From positions 1,509,375-1,573,374 of the forward strand of contig NZ_WELG01000002.1 of the NCBI RefSeq assembly GCF_009184425.1: a DNA stretch of 64,000 nt, in the 5' to 3' direction. How positions within the stretch are numbered: the first letter of the stretch is position 1; every line of letters starts with the position of its first letter. This document shows, piece after piece, positions 17,090 to 25,549 of the stretch. Origin of the DNA: Flagellimonas olearia. Its GTDB lineage: Bacteria; Bacteroidota; Bacteroidia; Flavobacteriales; Flavobacteriaceae. Position numbers and translations under genes: made by a program. A model generated the notes under the pieces. It was not told the origin of the DNA and did not search any database. It was given only the letters and a program-made list of their open reading frames with translations.

Positions 17090-17398
17090 TTACTTTTCTT
17101 GACAGGGTATTTTTTGGATCAAATCCACATTTTGGTTATGCTCCGCACTGTTGGACATGACCAAGGTGCCATGAATGCCATCCTTGGCCCTTATGGCAAA
17201 AACCGTGGCTTGATCACTGGGGTTGGTCATACCTTCAAAACGATACGATGCCAAAATGATCAGTTCGTTGGGCTGATATTCCTTTTTGGAGTATAGGGCC
17301 TTGATACAATCGTCCTTGGCTTCAAAGTCTTCTTTATAACCCTGTTGAGTCAAGGTGTTCACGGCTTCGGAAAGGGTGTCAAAATTATAGTTGTCCAT
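17090..17398 (-). CDS. Conserved small protein of unknown function
   Basis: A 102-residue cytoplasmic protein with no signal peptide and no catalytic motif that I can see. It begins NYNFDTLSEAVNTLTQQGY and has a central YRFEGMTNPSDQATVFAI segment. That segment resembles a small Bacteroidota family that databases often mislabel as phosphoribosylpyrophosphate synthetase. There is no PRPP-binding motif, so that name should not be used. It lies 9 bases downstream of the flavodoxin gene on the same strand and is probably co-transcribed with it. Confidence 0.75.
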   Translation of the reverse strand: MDNYNFDTLSEAVNTLTQQGYKEDFEAKDDCIKALYSKKEYQPNELIILASYRFEGMTNPSDQATVFAIRAKDGIHGTLVMSNSAEHNQNVDLIQKIPCQEK

Positions 17399-17407
17399 AA
17401 CGTTAAG

Positions 17408-17938
17408 TTAATCAATATCATTGATAAATCCCAAAATGGTCGTTTTCACTTTACCCCAATCCGTATACTCGTGGTCTTTGTCGGTGTCAGTGGCACCGCC
17501 CTGTTTCTTGGCGATCATGCGCATGATCAATTTTTTGAAATAATCATATTGGGTATAGCGCAATGCCCCAGCAATCTGCCAAACGGTTCTGGTTTGCCAA
17601 CCGGTCTGTTCCAAAAAATCCTTGGAAATCTTTTTGGCTTCCTCATGCTCTTCCGGAATGTTGGAAGCCACGGCCATGCTTACCGAGAAAAAGGCACTTG
17701 GTTTACCGTTCAGTATATCCACATGGTTGATAATGTATTGTTTGGTGGCATTGTTGTATTTGTGCATATGGATGGAACTACCCACAAAAACCACATCAAA
17801 ATTGGAAGGAGCGGGTGGTTCTTCCATGGCATTGGAAATGGTAACATGGTGTCCGGCTTCTTGGAGGACTTCTTCCATAAATCGGGCAATCTTTCGGGTC
17901 TGCCCTTCAATGGTCCCATATATGATCAAGATTTTCAT
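17408..17938 (-). CDS. Flavodoxin-domain protein, HemG-like protoporphyrinogen oxidase
   Basis: A 176-residue flavodoxin-fold protein. The N-terminal ILIIYGTIEGQTRKIA (residues 3-18) is the FMN phosphate-binding loop, and VVFVGSSIHMHKYN near residue 50 is the second FMN contact. The length and the C-terminal IAGALRYTQYDYFKK-LIMRMIAKKQG segment match the menaquinone-dependent protoporphyrinogen IX dehydrogenase HemG rather than an electron-carrier flavodoxin. It would then act in heme synthesis at the membrane. No other heme genes are in the window, so the assignment rests on homology alone. Confidence 0.82.
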   Translation of the reverse strand: MKILIIYGTIEGQTRKIARFMEEVLQEAGHHVTISNAMEEPPAPSNFDVVFVGSSIHMHKYNNATKQYIINHVDILNGKPSAFFSVSMAVASNIPEEHEEAKKISKDFLEQTGWQTRTVWQIAGALRYTQYDYFKKLIMRMIAKKQGGATDTDKDHEYTDWGKVKTTILGFINDID

Positions 17939-18052
17939 GACTGTGTTGTTTTTTATTGTGATGCCCCAAAGTCACGAAAATAATCCGATGTAGTCTATGA
18001 TAATGGTCAGGATGGGGATGATACCTTTAAGATGCGAAATCTTAGAGTGCAA

Positions 18053-18084
18053 TTGGCCAAGATTTTGTTTTTTAGCTACCTTTA
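18053..18084 (+). promoter_or_regulatory. Probable promoter of dnaG
   Basis: TTG at 18053-18055 is followed after 21 bases by TACCTTTA (18077-18084), one mismatch from TAnnTTTG. The dnaG TTG start is 22 bases further on. Confidence 0.5.
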
Positions 18085-18106
18085 AAGGCTGCAAAGAAGA
18101 ATTCCA

Positions 18107-20080
18107 TTGATTTCAAAAACCACCATAGATCAGGTATACGAAACGTCTCGGCTAGAGGAAGTAATCGGGGATTTTGTACAGTTGAAAAAATCAGGATCCA
18201 ATTTTAAGGGATTGAGTCCCTTTACCGATGAGCGCACCCCCAGTTTTATGGTGAGTCCCGTAAAACAGATATGGAAAGACTTTAGTAGTGGGAAAGGAGG
18301 TAATGTGGTGGCCTTTCTCATGGAGCACGAACACTTTACCTACCCTGAGGCCATTAAATACCTGGCCAAGAAATACAACATAGAGATAGAGGAAACCGAG
18401 CAGACCGATGAGCAAAAAGAGCAGGCCAATGAGCGGGAAAGCATGTATCTGGTCTCGGAATATGCCCAAAAGTATTTTTCCCAGACCCTGTGGGATAGTG
18501 AACCGGGAAAAGCCATAGGTCTAAGCTATTTTAAGGAGCGCGGTTTTACCGATGAGACCATAAAAAAATTCGGATTGGGCTATAGTTTGGACCAGTGGGA
18601 AGCGTTTACCCAATCGGCATTGGATGAAGGGTATCAACTGGAATTTTTGGAGAAGACCGGTTTGACCATAGTAAAGGAACAGGCTGGGGGAGAGACCAAA
18701 AAGTTCGATCGGTTCAAAGGAAGGGTCATGTTTCCCATCCATTCCATGAGTGGCAGGGTGCTGGGATTTGGCGGTCGTATCCTTACCAATGATAAAAAGG
18801 CGGCCAAATACCTTAATTCCCCAGAAAGTGAGATTTATCACAAGAGCAAGGTGCTTTATGGGATTTACTTTGCCAAGCAGGCGATAGCCAAGGAAGACAA
18901 TTGTTTTTTGGTGGAAGGCTATACCGATGTCATCCAGATGTACCAACGTGGGGTGGAAAATGTGGTGTCTTCCAGTGGAACGGCCCTTACTCCGGAACAG
19001 ATTCGGTTGATCAATAGGCTTACCAAGAACATTACCGTACTTTTTGATGGTGATGCGGCAGGTTTGCGGGCTTCGCTTCGCGGAATAGACTTGATCTTGG
19101 AGCAAGGCATGGACGTTAAGGTCTGCACCTTCCCGGATGGGGAAGACCCTGATAGTTTTGCCAAGAACAATACGTATGAGGATTTGGTACTCTATTTGGA
19201 AGAGAATGCCAAGGATTTTATACAGTTCAAAACTTCGATTTTGGCCAAGGAAGCGGCCAACGATCCCATAAAGCGGGCCGATACGGTCAGGGATATTGTG
19301 AACAGCATCAGTAAGATACCCGATCGTATTAAAAAGGAGATTTACATTCAGGAATGTGCCAAGATGATGGAGATTTCGGAGGCTGTCCTTTACAACACCT
19401 TGGCCCAGATTGATAAAAAAGAGGCGACCGACGTCAATAAAAAACTCAAACAAGAGCAAAAAGCCTTTCAAGTGGTCAAAAATGACCCTGTAGTGGAAAA
19501 GGTGGATGTGCAATATGAGCTGGAGCGAAAAATCATCGAGATGCTATTGCTTTACGGAAACCAAAAGCAAGAGTTTGAGGACTTGGTATTAAAAGAGAAC
19601 GAGGAAGGAGAGCTGGTCTTGGAACCCGAAGTCGTTGAGGCCAAAGTGTATGAAAAGGTCTATTTGGACCTTCAAGAGGACGAGATTGAACTCACCAATG
19701 CACAGTTTAGGGCCATCTATTACAAACTTATTGAAAGCCTGAACGAGAATGATGATTTTGCGGTCAATACCTTTTTGTCCGAGTTGGATCAGGAAATCAT
19801 TTCTGAAGTGTCTTCCATTTTAATGGAAGAAGAACAATATGTCCTGCACGATTGGGAGCGAAAGGACATCTATCCAAAAGAAAAGCAATCCGGGGTTGCA
19901 CAGCTGGTGGGGGAGACCATCTTGACCTTACGCTGCAACCTTATAAAAAACCGGATACAGAAATTGCAGGAACACACCCAGGACAACAATGGGGATAACA
20001 GCGAAGTTCTGGAAGAAATCATGAACTACCTACAATTGAACAAACTTCTGAACGCCAAACTGAATAGGGTACTGTCCTAA
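18107..20080 (+). CDS. dnaG: DNA primase, zinc ligands of the CHC2 domain absent
   Basis: DnaG synthesises RNA primers at the replication fork. The 657-residue protein has the N-terminal CHC2-type domain (about 1-100), the TOPRIM core (VEGYTDVIQMYQ near residue 270, FDGDAAG near residue 315) and a C-terminal helicase-binding region. The N-terminal domain is unusual: the ligands expected in CPFH and CFGC are Ser37, Thr40, Asp58 and Ser61 (SPFT; WKDFSSG), while the surrounding fold residues (TPSF, GGNVVAFLM) are kept. All zinc ligands are therefore lost. The start is TTG. Confidence 0.95.
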   Translation: MISKTTIDQVYETSRLEEVIGDFVQLKKSGSNFKGLSPFTDERTPSFMVSPVKQIWKDFSSGKGGNVVAFLMEHEHFTYPEAIKYLAKKYNIEIEETEQTDEQKEQANERESMYLVSEYAQKYFSQTLWDSEPGKAIGLSYFKERGFTDETIKKFGLGYSLDQWEAFTQSALDEGYQLEFLEKTGLTIVKEQAGGETKKFDRFKGRVMFPIHSMSGRVLGFGGRILTNDKKAAKYLNSPESEIYHKSKVLYGIYFAKQAIAKEDNCFLVEGYTDVIQMYQRGVENVVSSSGTALTPEQIRLINRLTKNITVLFDGDAAGLRASLRGIDLILEQGMDVKVCTFPDGEDPDSFAKNNTYEDLVLYLEENAKDFIQFKTSILAKEAANDPIKRADTVRDIVNSISKIPDRIKKEIYIQECAKMMEISEAVLYNTLAQIDKKEATDVNKKLKQEQKAFQVVKNDPVVEKVDVQYELERKIIEMLLLYGNQKQEFEDLVLKENEEGELVLEPEVVEAKVYEKVYLDLQEDEIELTNAQFRAIYYKLIESLNENDDFAVNTFLSELDQEIISEVSSILMEEEQYVLHDWERKDIYPKEKQSGVAQLVGETILTLRCNLIKNRIQKLQEHTQDNNGDNSEVLEEIMNYLQLNKLLNAKLNRVLS

Positions 20081-20085
20081 AAAAG

Positions 20086-20112
20086 AAATCCCGGACAAAA
20101 TGCCCGGGATTT
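20086..20112 (-). terminator. Terminator of the response regulator gene
   Basis: A 9-bp stem (AAATCCCGG/CCGGGATTT) with a 9-base loop. The A-run on its left gives a T-run after the hairpin on the minus strand. It may also help end dnaG transcription. Confidence 0.7.
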
Positions 20113-20141
20113 ACCAGCTTTAGTTTGTTTGGGTTGGTTAT

Positions 20142-20771
20142 TTAATAAAGTTCTAAAGCTTTTGCTTGTTGTAGTAGATCCACCAAGTTGTCCACATTTA
20201 ACTTCTTCATTAAACGGGCCTTATAGGTGCTTACCGTTTTTTCATTGAGGTTGAGCCCTTCAGCTACCTCTTTGTTGCGTTTTCCACTGGCCAAAAGCTT
20301 TAATACCTCAACTTCCCTGGATGATAGCTTCCTAAAGAACCTTCTTGGTTTTTGGGTGCCCTCATCAAAGGCAAGGCGCTGGGCAAGTTCATTGGTGATG
20401 AACATATTGCCTTCACTCACCTTTTTTACAGCTGAGATGATGTAGTCCAAATCGGCAGTTTTGGACAAATAACCAAATGCACCGGCACGGATGGTGCTCA
20501 GGGCGTAGACATCCTCAGATTGTCCACTGTACATTAGGGTCTTAATGTCGGGGAACTCCAATTTCATTTTTCTTAGGGTGGCAATTCCATTGATTTCAGG
20601 AATATCCATTTCCAGCATCACCACATCGGGGGTAACTTTGGCAAGTGTCTCAAATAATTCAGAGGTTGTGGAAACGTCTGCAATGATCTCTATATCTTGA
20701 CTGGATTCAAGCACTTGCTTAATGCCAAGTCTGACAATCGGGTGATTATCAGCAATCAATACTTTTATCAT
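20142..20771 (-). CDS. LuxR/NarL-type response regulator with an atypical receiver
   Basis: A 209-residue regulator with an N-terminal CheY-like receiver (1-120) and a C-terminal LuxR-type HTH (about 145-205; LSSREVEVLKLLASGKRNKEVA, then EKTVSTYKARLMKKL). Receiver hallmarks are altered. The usual phospho-acceptor Asp is Glu54 (VVMLEMDIP), and the acidic pair is Asp8-Asn9 instead of Asp-Asp. The switch Lys (YLSKTADL) is kept. It may therefore act without phosphorylation, as Glu can mimic phospho-Asp. No histidine kinase lies nearby, which makes it an orphan. Its targets are unknown. Confidence 0.9.
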   Translation of the reverse strand: MIKVLIADNHPIVRLGIKQVLESSQDIEIIADVSTTSELFETLAKVTPDVVMLEMDIPEINGIATLRKMKLEFPDIKTLMYSGQSEDVYALSTIRAGAFGYLSKTADLDYIISAVKKVSEGNMFITNELAQRLAFDEGTQKPRRFFRKLSSREVEVLKLLASGKRNKEVAEGLNLNEKTVSTYKARLMKKLNVDNLVDLLQQAKALELY

Positions 20772-20878
20772 TTGGTTTGAGTTTAGTATAATTAATTAGT
20801 TGGTTAGTGACTAATTTACCTACATGGTATGGCAGGCAAGATAACAATTTGATGACGTAAAACTGTAATTTTTTTCTT

Positions 20879-20902
20879 AAAACCATAGAATTTCTATGGT
20901 TT
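20879..20902 (-). terminator. Probable terminator of nadE
   Basis: A 9-bp stem (AAACCATAG/CTATGGTTT) with a 5-base loop lies 35 bases downstream of the nadE stop. The minus-strand T-run is short, so the strength is uncertain. Confidence 0.5.
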
Positions 20903-20937
20903 TTTTCGTCTTAATTTGGGATTTTATGGTCAAAAGG

Positions 20938-21726
20938 TCATTTCAGGTCGCTTGGAATCTCACAAATGGGTATAGGAATCATCTTATGTTTATTTGCGGT
21001 ATTGAACCTTTTATAAATGGTGAAAACCTCTTTTTCCCTACCAGAGAAATCAGCTGCTGTTTTTCCTTGGTCATCCATTTTCATGGCCCATTCCAATTCG
21101 GGATATGACGCGCCTATTTGGTCCTCATCGGTTCGGCTATCTCCCCAAAGACCATCGGTAGGCGCTGCTTCCATAATATCTTGGTTCACCCCAAGTACTC
21201 GTCCCAATTCATAGACTTCGGTCTTTACCAAATCGGCAATAGGGCTCAAATCTACCCCTCCGTCACCGTATTTGGTGTAAAAACCTACTCCAAAATCCTC
21301 TACTTTGTTTCCGGTGCCAGCAACCAAGTAGCCTTCCAGTGCCGCAAAATAGTATAACGTGGTCATCCGAAGTCGCGCACGGGTATTGGCAAGCGACATA
21401 AAGCGCTCTTCTTCATTTTCAACTTTTGGGAATGCATTGACGAGGCTATCAAAGACAGGGGTCAGGTTTACCGGTTGGCGGGATACATTGGAGAAATTCT
21501 CCATAAGCCAGTCAATATGCCGATCCGCACGGGTAACTTGGTTTTCACCTTGGTGGATGGGCATTTCCAAACACAAAAGATCAAGACCTGTTTTGGCACA
21601 TAGGGTAGAGGTCACAGCCGAGTCTATTCCTCCAGAAACCCCGATCACAAAACCTTTGCATTTGGCATTTATGGCATATTCTCTAAGCCAATCTACTATA
21701 TGGTCTATTACCTTTTCTGTTTGCAT
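20938..21726 (-). CDS. nadE: NH3-dependent NAD+ synthetase
   Basis: NadE amidates nicotinic acid adenine dinucleotide to NAD+ with ATP and ammonia. The PP-loop SGGIDSAVTSTL near residue 30 activates the substrate with ATP; further family motifs are GTGNKVEDFGVGFYTKYGDG near residue 136 and DLSPIADLVKTEVYELG. The 262-residue length fits the short form without a glutaminase domain, so free ammonia is the nitrogen donor. It is divergent from gldB. Confidence 0.95.
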   Translation of the reverse strand: MQTEKVIDHIVDWLREYAINAKCKGFVIGVSGGIDSAVTSTLCAKTGLDLLCLEMPIHQGENQVTRADRHIDWLMENFSNVSRQPVNLTPVFDSLVNAFPKVENEEERFMSLANTRARLRMTTLYYFAALEGYLVAGTGNKVEDFGVGFYTKYGDGGVDLSPIADLVKTEVYELGRVLGVNQDIMEAAPTDGLWGDSRTDEDQIGASYPELEWAMKMDDQGKTAADFSGREKEVFTIYKRFNTANKHKMIPIPICEIPSDLK

Positions 21727-21750
21727 ATCCTATTTTAAAATTCTATAAAT

Positions 21751-21758
21751 TACCTTTG
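21751..21758 (+). promoter_or_regulatory. -7 box of the gldBC promoter
   Basis: TACCTTTG matches the TAnnTTTG consensus and lies 33 bases before the gldB ATG. No TTG lies at standard spacing; the nearest is 27 bases upstream. Confidence 0.5.
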
Positions 21759-21791
21759 TGCCCTGTAAATTTAAACGCTGTTGCCTTAAAA

Positions 21792-22769
21792 ATGAAGCGC
21801 TTGCCTAAATACTTTCTTTTTTACATTTTGTGTGGTTCCCTTTTTTTAATGTTGGGGTGCGAGGAAACTGATAAACGGGAGGATGAAATTGCCCAAATTC
21901 CTGTTGATCTTGAGGTATTTCGGTTTGATCGCGAATTTGCCGAAGCGAAGCCCCAAGATATCCCGGGGTTAAAATCCAAATATCCGTACTTGTTCCCTGA
22001 ACAGTTTCCGGATAGCATATGGGTGGCCAAGTTGACCGATACCCTTCAGGTTGAGCTTTCAGGGGAAGTGGATAAGGCATTTGGGGATTTTGGGCAGGAG
22101 TCGGAAGATTTGGAAGGACTTTTTAAGCACATTAAATATTATTTTCCCAATGTTGGGGTGCCTAAGGTGGTGACCCTTACTTCGGATGTTCGGTACAATG
22201 ACCGTATCATTCTCACGGATACCCTTTTGCTGATTGGTTTGGACAATTATTTGGGGAAGGACCATCATTTTTATGGAGGCATTCAGCGGTATATTGCAGA
22301 AGGACTCGATAAAAAATTCCTGACTTCGGATGTGGCCAGTGCCTTTGCCAAGAAGGTGCTCAACTATCCCAGAAACCGAAGTTTTCTGTCGCGAATGGTG
22401 TATTATGGGAAGGAGCTATATCTGAAGGATAGATTATTGCCTTCCATTACCGATGCACAAAAAATAGGATATTCCCCAGAAGAAATGGATTGGGCCAAGG
22501 CCAATGAGGAACAAATGTGGAAGTATTTTGTGGAGCGCGAACTGCTTTACAGTACCGATTCACAATTGGATAGAAAGTTTTTGGACCCGGCACCCTTTTC
22601 CAAATTCGGTCTGGAGTTGGACAATGAGTCGCCAGGTCGTTTGGGGCGGTATATGGGATGGCAGATCGTGAGAGCGTTTATGGAGAAGAATCCTGTCGGT
22701 CTGCAACAACTTTTGGATATGCCGGCCGATGAAATATTGAAAAAATCAAATTACAAACCCAGAAAATAA
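21792..22769 (+). CDS. gldB: Gliding motility lipoprotein GldB
   Basis: GldB is a lipoprotein needed for gliding motility in Flavobacterium johnsoniae and is associated with the type IX secretion/gliding machinery. The 325-residue protein has a lipoprotein signal with lipobox LMLGC near residue 21. The body carries the family's conserved tail (GRYMGWQIVRAFMEKNP...LLDMPADEILKKSNYKPRK). I start at the ATG just before the signal peptide; the frame is open further upstream. It abuts gldC with no gap, the arrangement typical of Flavobacteriia. Confidence 0.93.
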   Translation: MKRLPKYFLFYILCGSLFLMLGCEETDKREDEIAQIPVDLEVFRFDREFAEAKPQDIPGLKSKYPYLFPEQFPDSIWVAKLTDTLQVELSGEVDKAFGDFGQESEDLEGLFKHIKYYFPNVGVPKVVTLTSDVRYNDRIILTDTLLLIGLDNYLGKDHHFYGGIQRYIAEGLDKKFLTSDVASAFAKKVLNYPRNRSFLSRMVYYGKELYLKDRLLPSITDAQKIGYSPEEMDWAKANEEQMWKYFVERELLYSTDSQLDRKFLDPAPFSKFGLELDNESPGRLGRYMGWQIVRAFMEKNPVGLQQLLDMPADEILKKSNYKPRK

Positions 22770-23102
22770 ATGGCAGTAGAACATACTTCGGAAATAAAAT
22801 TGACGGTAGGATTGGATGAGAACAGGGTTCCCGAGGAGCTCAGATGGTCGGCGCAGGACGGTGGTGTGGAAAATGAGGAGGCCAAAGCCATGATGTTGTC
22901 CGTTTGGGATAGTAAAAACCAAGAATCGTTAAAGATCGATCTTTGGACCAAGGATATGCCGGTGGATGAGATGAAACTGTTTTTCCATCAAACTTTGGTG
23001 ACCATGGCGGATACCTTCATGAAAGCTACGCAAGATGAAAAAATGACGGCGACCATGAAGGATTTTTGCGATTACTTCGCTGAAAAAATGGAGCTGAAAT
23101 AA
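22770..23102 (+). CDS. gldC: Gliding motility protein GldC
   Basis: A 110-residue cytoplasmic protein without a signal peptide; gldC lies directly after gldB and its loss impairs gliding in F. johnsoniae (family knowledge). Recognised by position and by the conserved opening TSEIKLTVGLDENRVPEELRW plus the ALMLSVWD-like segment (AMMLSVWDSKNQESLKIDLWTKDM). Its biochemical role is unknown. It is translated from an ATG immediately after the gldB stop. Confidence 0.93.
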   Translation: MAVEHTSEIKLTVGLDENRVPEELRWSAQDGGVENEEAKAMMLSVWDSKNQESLKIDLWTKDMPVDEMKLFFHQTLVTMADTFMKATQDEKMTATMKDFCDYFAEKMELK

Positions 23103-23105
23103 GCA

Positions 23106-23606
23106 CTATTCCCCCAAAGGTTGGTCATACCGGTTGAATTTTGATTTTTCTTCGCCCCGAAGATCGAGGTGACGCTCAACTTTGTCTCTTGTAGGTCTTT
23201 GGAGAAAAAGATAGAAAATCAAAAAAGCGGCAATGATCAAGTAAGCAAGGTTTTGGGTGTTGTGGAAAATCACGATGCCAAATAAGGCCGGGCCCTCCAA
23301 AAAAGCATACTTAATGATACTGGCAGTTTGAAACCGAGCCAGTTTTTGGCGTAGATCAAGATCTTTGGGAATGCTTCTTATCATTTTATTGAAAATAAAG
23401 CCTCCAAGAAAAATTCCGGTGATAGCTATAAGGGGAATGATAGCCAAAAAAGCATCTCCCGAATCTGAAAAATCCAAATGGGAATTTTGCACCTGGGTGT
23501 AAAAGAAAATACCCAAAATCACAGGACCGGCCATGATGCCCATGTGTAAAAAGGATAGGGTTTTAATAAAACTATTGGGAGTGATCGGGGTGGTGGCGTT
23601 TTTCAT
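23106..23606 (-). CDS. Integral membrane protein of unknown function
   Basis: A 166-residue protein with four predicted membrane helices (about residues 20-40, 52-75, 108-125 and 130-148) and a charged C-terminal tail (RPTRDKVERHLDLRGEEKSKFNRY). No catalytic motif is seen. I start at the ATG giving MKNATTPITP. A TACATTTG-type box on the minus strand (23644-23651) is placed to serve it. It converges with gldC with a gap of only 3 bases. Function not recognised. Confidence 0.72.
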   Translation of the reverse strand: MKNATTPITPNSFIKTLSFLHMGIMAGPVILGIFFYTQVQNSHLDFSDSGDAFLAIIPLIAITGIFLGGFIFNKMIRSIPKDLDLRQKLARFQTASIIKYAFLEGPALFGIVIFHNTQNLAYLIIAAFLIFYLFLQRPTRDKVERHLDLRGEEKSKFNRYDQPLGE

Positions 23607-23689
23607 AATTTGGTTTGTTGTATAAAGAAACACAAAATACCGACAAATGTAAAGACCTGCAATTTTTCAGGTGTATTGGAACCTAAACT

Positions 23690-24076
23690 ATGAAAAGCGA
23701 AATACCACGACTTTTGTTGGTCTATAATGCCGATTCAGGCACCCGAAATGCCATTTTGGACAGCATGCATAAAGTGATCAGTCCGTCTACTTATGCGTGC
23801 AATCTCTGTGATATTACCCACGGCTTGGTTTCAGAGAAGAGAGTCTGGAAAAAATTCCGAAAGGAGAGAGGTGGGCAATTGGAGTTTTTGCACAGGGATG
23901 AGTTCAAAAAGCAGTATGCCAGTAAGTTTGGGGCCAAGTTCACATTTCCCATTGTCTTGGTGGAAACCCAAATGGATTTGGAGGTGTTCATCTCTACAAA
24001 TGAGTTGAATCAACTTCAAACGGCCGATGAGCTGATTGACCTGGTTGAAAAGCGCTTAAAAAAAACGCCCCTTTAA
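23690..24076 (+). CDS. Conserved hypothetical cytoplasmic protein
   Basis: A 128-residue protein without a signal peptide. The start RLLLVYNADSGTRNAILDSMHK and the CNLC motif near residue 38 with ITHG next to it recur in a small conserved Bacteroidota family, whose function I do not know. The CxxC could be redox active or bind metal. The last codons lie inside a perfect 20-bp palindrome (24065-24084), a terminator for the convergent pirin gene. Confidence 0.72.
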   Translation: MKSEIPRLLLVYNADSGTRNAILDSMHKVISPSTYACNLCDITHGLVSEKRVWKKFRKERGGQLEFLHRDEFKKQYASKFGAKFTFPIVLVETQMDLEVFISTNELNQLQTADELIDLVEKRLKKTPL

Positions 24077-24084
24077 AGGGGCGT
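24065..24084 (-). terminator. Pirin-gene terminator overlapping the end of the opposite gene
   Basis: A perfect palindrome ACGCCCCTTT/AAAGGGGCGT with an A-run on its left, so on the minus strand it is a hairpin followed by T residues. It lies 20 bases downstream of the pirin stop and covers the last codons of the plus-strand hypothetical gene. Confidence 0.85.
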
Positions 24085-24103
24085 GGTCAAGTGGTCTTGT
24101 AAA

Positions 24104-24829
24104 TTATCCTATGGCTTCAAGAGCCATGGGGACTTCCATCAATAGTACCCTGCTATCTGTTAAGGCGGTAAGGTCAAAAGAATTGGTTTCCCATAGACCA
24201 AAGCCATCGCGTTTCTCCAACCGCTGTCCGTTGATTTCAACTTCACCTTCCAAAACAAAGACATACACACCATTCCCCTCCTTTTTTAAAGTATAGGTGT
24301 CCGAGGAATTGGGTTCAAATTTGCCCAAATGGAACCAAGCGTCTTGATGTGCCCAAACGCCATCATCTTCTGGGTTGGGTGAAAGCACTTGATAGAAAGC
24401 ATTTTCCTTGGCGATATCCCGAATGGAAATTTGGTCGTATCGGGGCTCCACATTTCGTTGGTTGGGAAATACCCAGATTTGGAGAAACTTCACGTCCCTG
24501 TTATCATTTTTATTGTATTCGCTATGGAAGATACCGGTCCCGGCACTCATTATCTGTACATCACCTTCTTTTATGGTAGTGGTGTTCCCCATACTGTCCT
24601 TGTGTTCCAAATCACCTTCCAAGGGAATGGAAATGATCTCCATATTGTCGTGGGGGTGGGTGCCGAAGCCCTTTCCGGCCGCAACCTGATCATCGTTCAA
24701 AACACGGAGTACTCCAAAATGCATCCGCTCTGGATTTTGGTAGCCTGCAAAGCTAAATGTATGGTGACTGTTGAGCCAACCGTGGTCGGCGTGGCCTCTT
24801 GTAGCTGCTTTGTGCAATACGGTTTTCAT
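24104..24829 (-). CDS. Pirin family bicupin protein
   Basis: A 241-residue bicupin of the pirin/YhhW family; some members are quercetin 2,3-dioxygenases. The metal site of the N-terminal cupin is visible (GTHPHDNMEIISIPLEGDLEHKDS, about residues 57-80, with His, His, Glu and a further His). The C-terminal cupin (GNGVYVFVLEGEVEINGQ) lacks metal ligands, as usual. It may be an oxygenase or a redox-sensing protein; its substrate cannot be told. Confidence 0.88.
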   Translation of the reverse strand: MKTVLHKAATRGHADHGWLNSHHTFSFAGYQNPERMHFGVLRVLNDDQVAAGKGFGTHPHDNMEIISIPLEGDLEHKDSMGNTTTIKEGDVQIMSAGTGIFHSEYNKNDNRDVKFLQIWVFPNQRNVEPRYDQISIRDIAKENAFYQVLSPNPEDDGVWAHQDAWFHLGKFEPNSSDTYTLKKEGNGVYVFVLEGEVEINGQRLEKRDGFGLWETNSFDLTALTDSRVLLMEVPMALEAIG

Positions 24830-24932
24830 GGTGTTAACCTTCTTGATTTATTAAATACTCAGTTATCCAAAGTAAGTCGTAAAAGGCAAAGTTGACTTAC
24901 AGAACTTGCAATAGTGAAATGGGCGGAAACGG

Positions 24933-25547
24933 CTAAGAATTGTTACTGAAAAAATCCTGATTGATTTGATCAATGAACCCCAACAGTTCCTCACGTCCCA
25001 TGCGGTTGGAAGAGGAAGTGGTAAAATGTGGAGGGACTTCTTCCCATGCGCTATCCAGTAACTTTTGGAGATAGGCATTGGCCTGTTTCTCTATCACATT
25101 GGGTTTAAGCTTGTCCGCTTTGGTGAAAATTATGGCGAAGGGAATCTGATTGGTTCCCAGCCATTCCATAAACTCAAGGTCAATGGGTTGGGGGTCGTGC
25201 CGAATATCCACCAATACAAAACCGCAGACCAATTGTTTTCTTTTCTGAAAATATTCGGTAATATACTTTTGAAAGGTCTTTTTGTCCTTTTTGGAGACCC
25301 GCGCATAGCCATACCCGGGCAAATCCACCAAAAACCAATTGTTGTTGATCTTAAAGTGGTTGATGAGTTGCGTCTTTCCAGGTTTCCCGGAAGTTTTGGC
25401 CAAGCCTTTGCGGTCCACCAACATATTGATCAAGGACGATTTTCCAACATTGGATCGTCCAATAAAGGCATATTCGGGCAACGGTTCATTGGGGCACTTG
25501 GCCACACTGGAGTTGCTCATGATAAATTCCGCAGAAGTGATTTTCAT
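24933..25547 (-). CDS. ysxC: Ribosome biogenesis GTPase YsxC/EngB
   Basis: YsxC is a small essential GTPase that helps assemble the 50S subunit. The 204-residue protein shows G1 GRSNVGKSSL (about 31-40), G2 GKTQLINHF, G3 DLPGYG near residue 75 and G4 TKADK near residue 142. Length and motif spacing are normal. It starts 2 bases after the stop of the upstream alpha/beta hydrolase gene, so the two form an operon. Confidence 0.95.
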   Translation of the reverse strand: MKITSAEFIMSNSSVAKCPNEPLPEYAFIGRSNVGKSSLINMLVDRKGLAKTSGKPGKTQLINHFKINNNWFLVDLPGYGYARVSKKDKKTFQKYITEYFQKRKQLVCGFVLVDIRHDPQPIDLEFMEWLGTNQIPFAIIFTKADKLKPNVIEKQANAYLQKLLDSAWEEVPPHFTTSSSNRMGREELLGFIDQINQDFFSNNS

Positions 25548-25549
25548 GC

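Noticed and set aside
17090-17398. Naming this gene phosphoribosylpyrophosphate synthetase
   Set aside because: At 102 residues with no PRPP or ATP-binding motif, it cannot be that enzyme; the name is a database carry-over.
18521-19513. A 330-codon reading frame antisense to dnaG
   Set aside because: It lies entirely inside the well-supported primase gene and its protein has no signal, domain or natural composition; it is a shadow of dnaG codon use.
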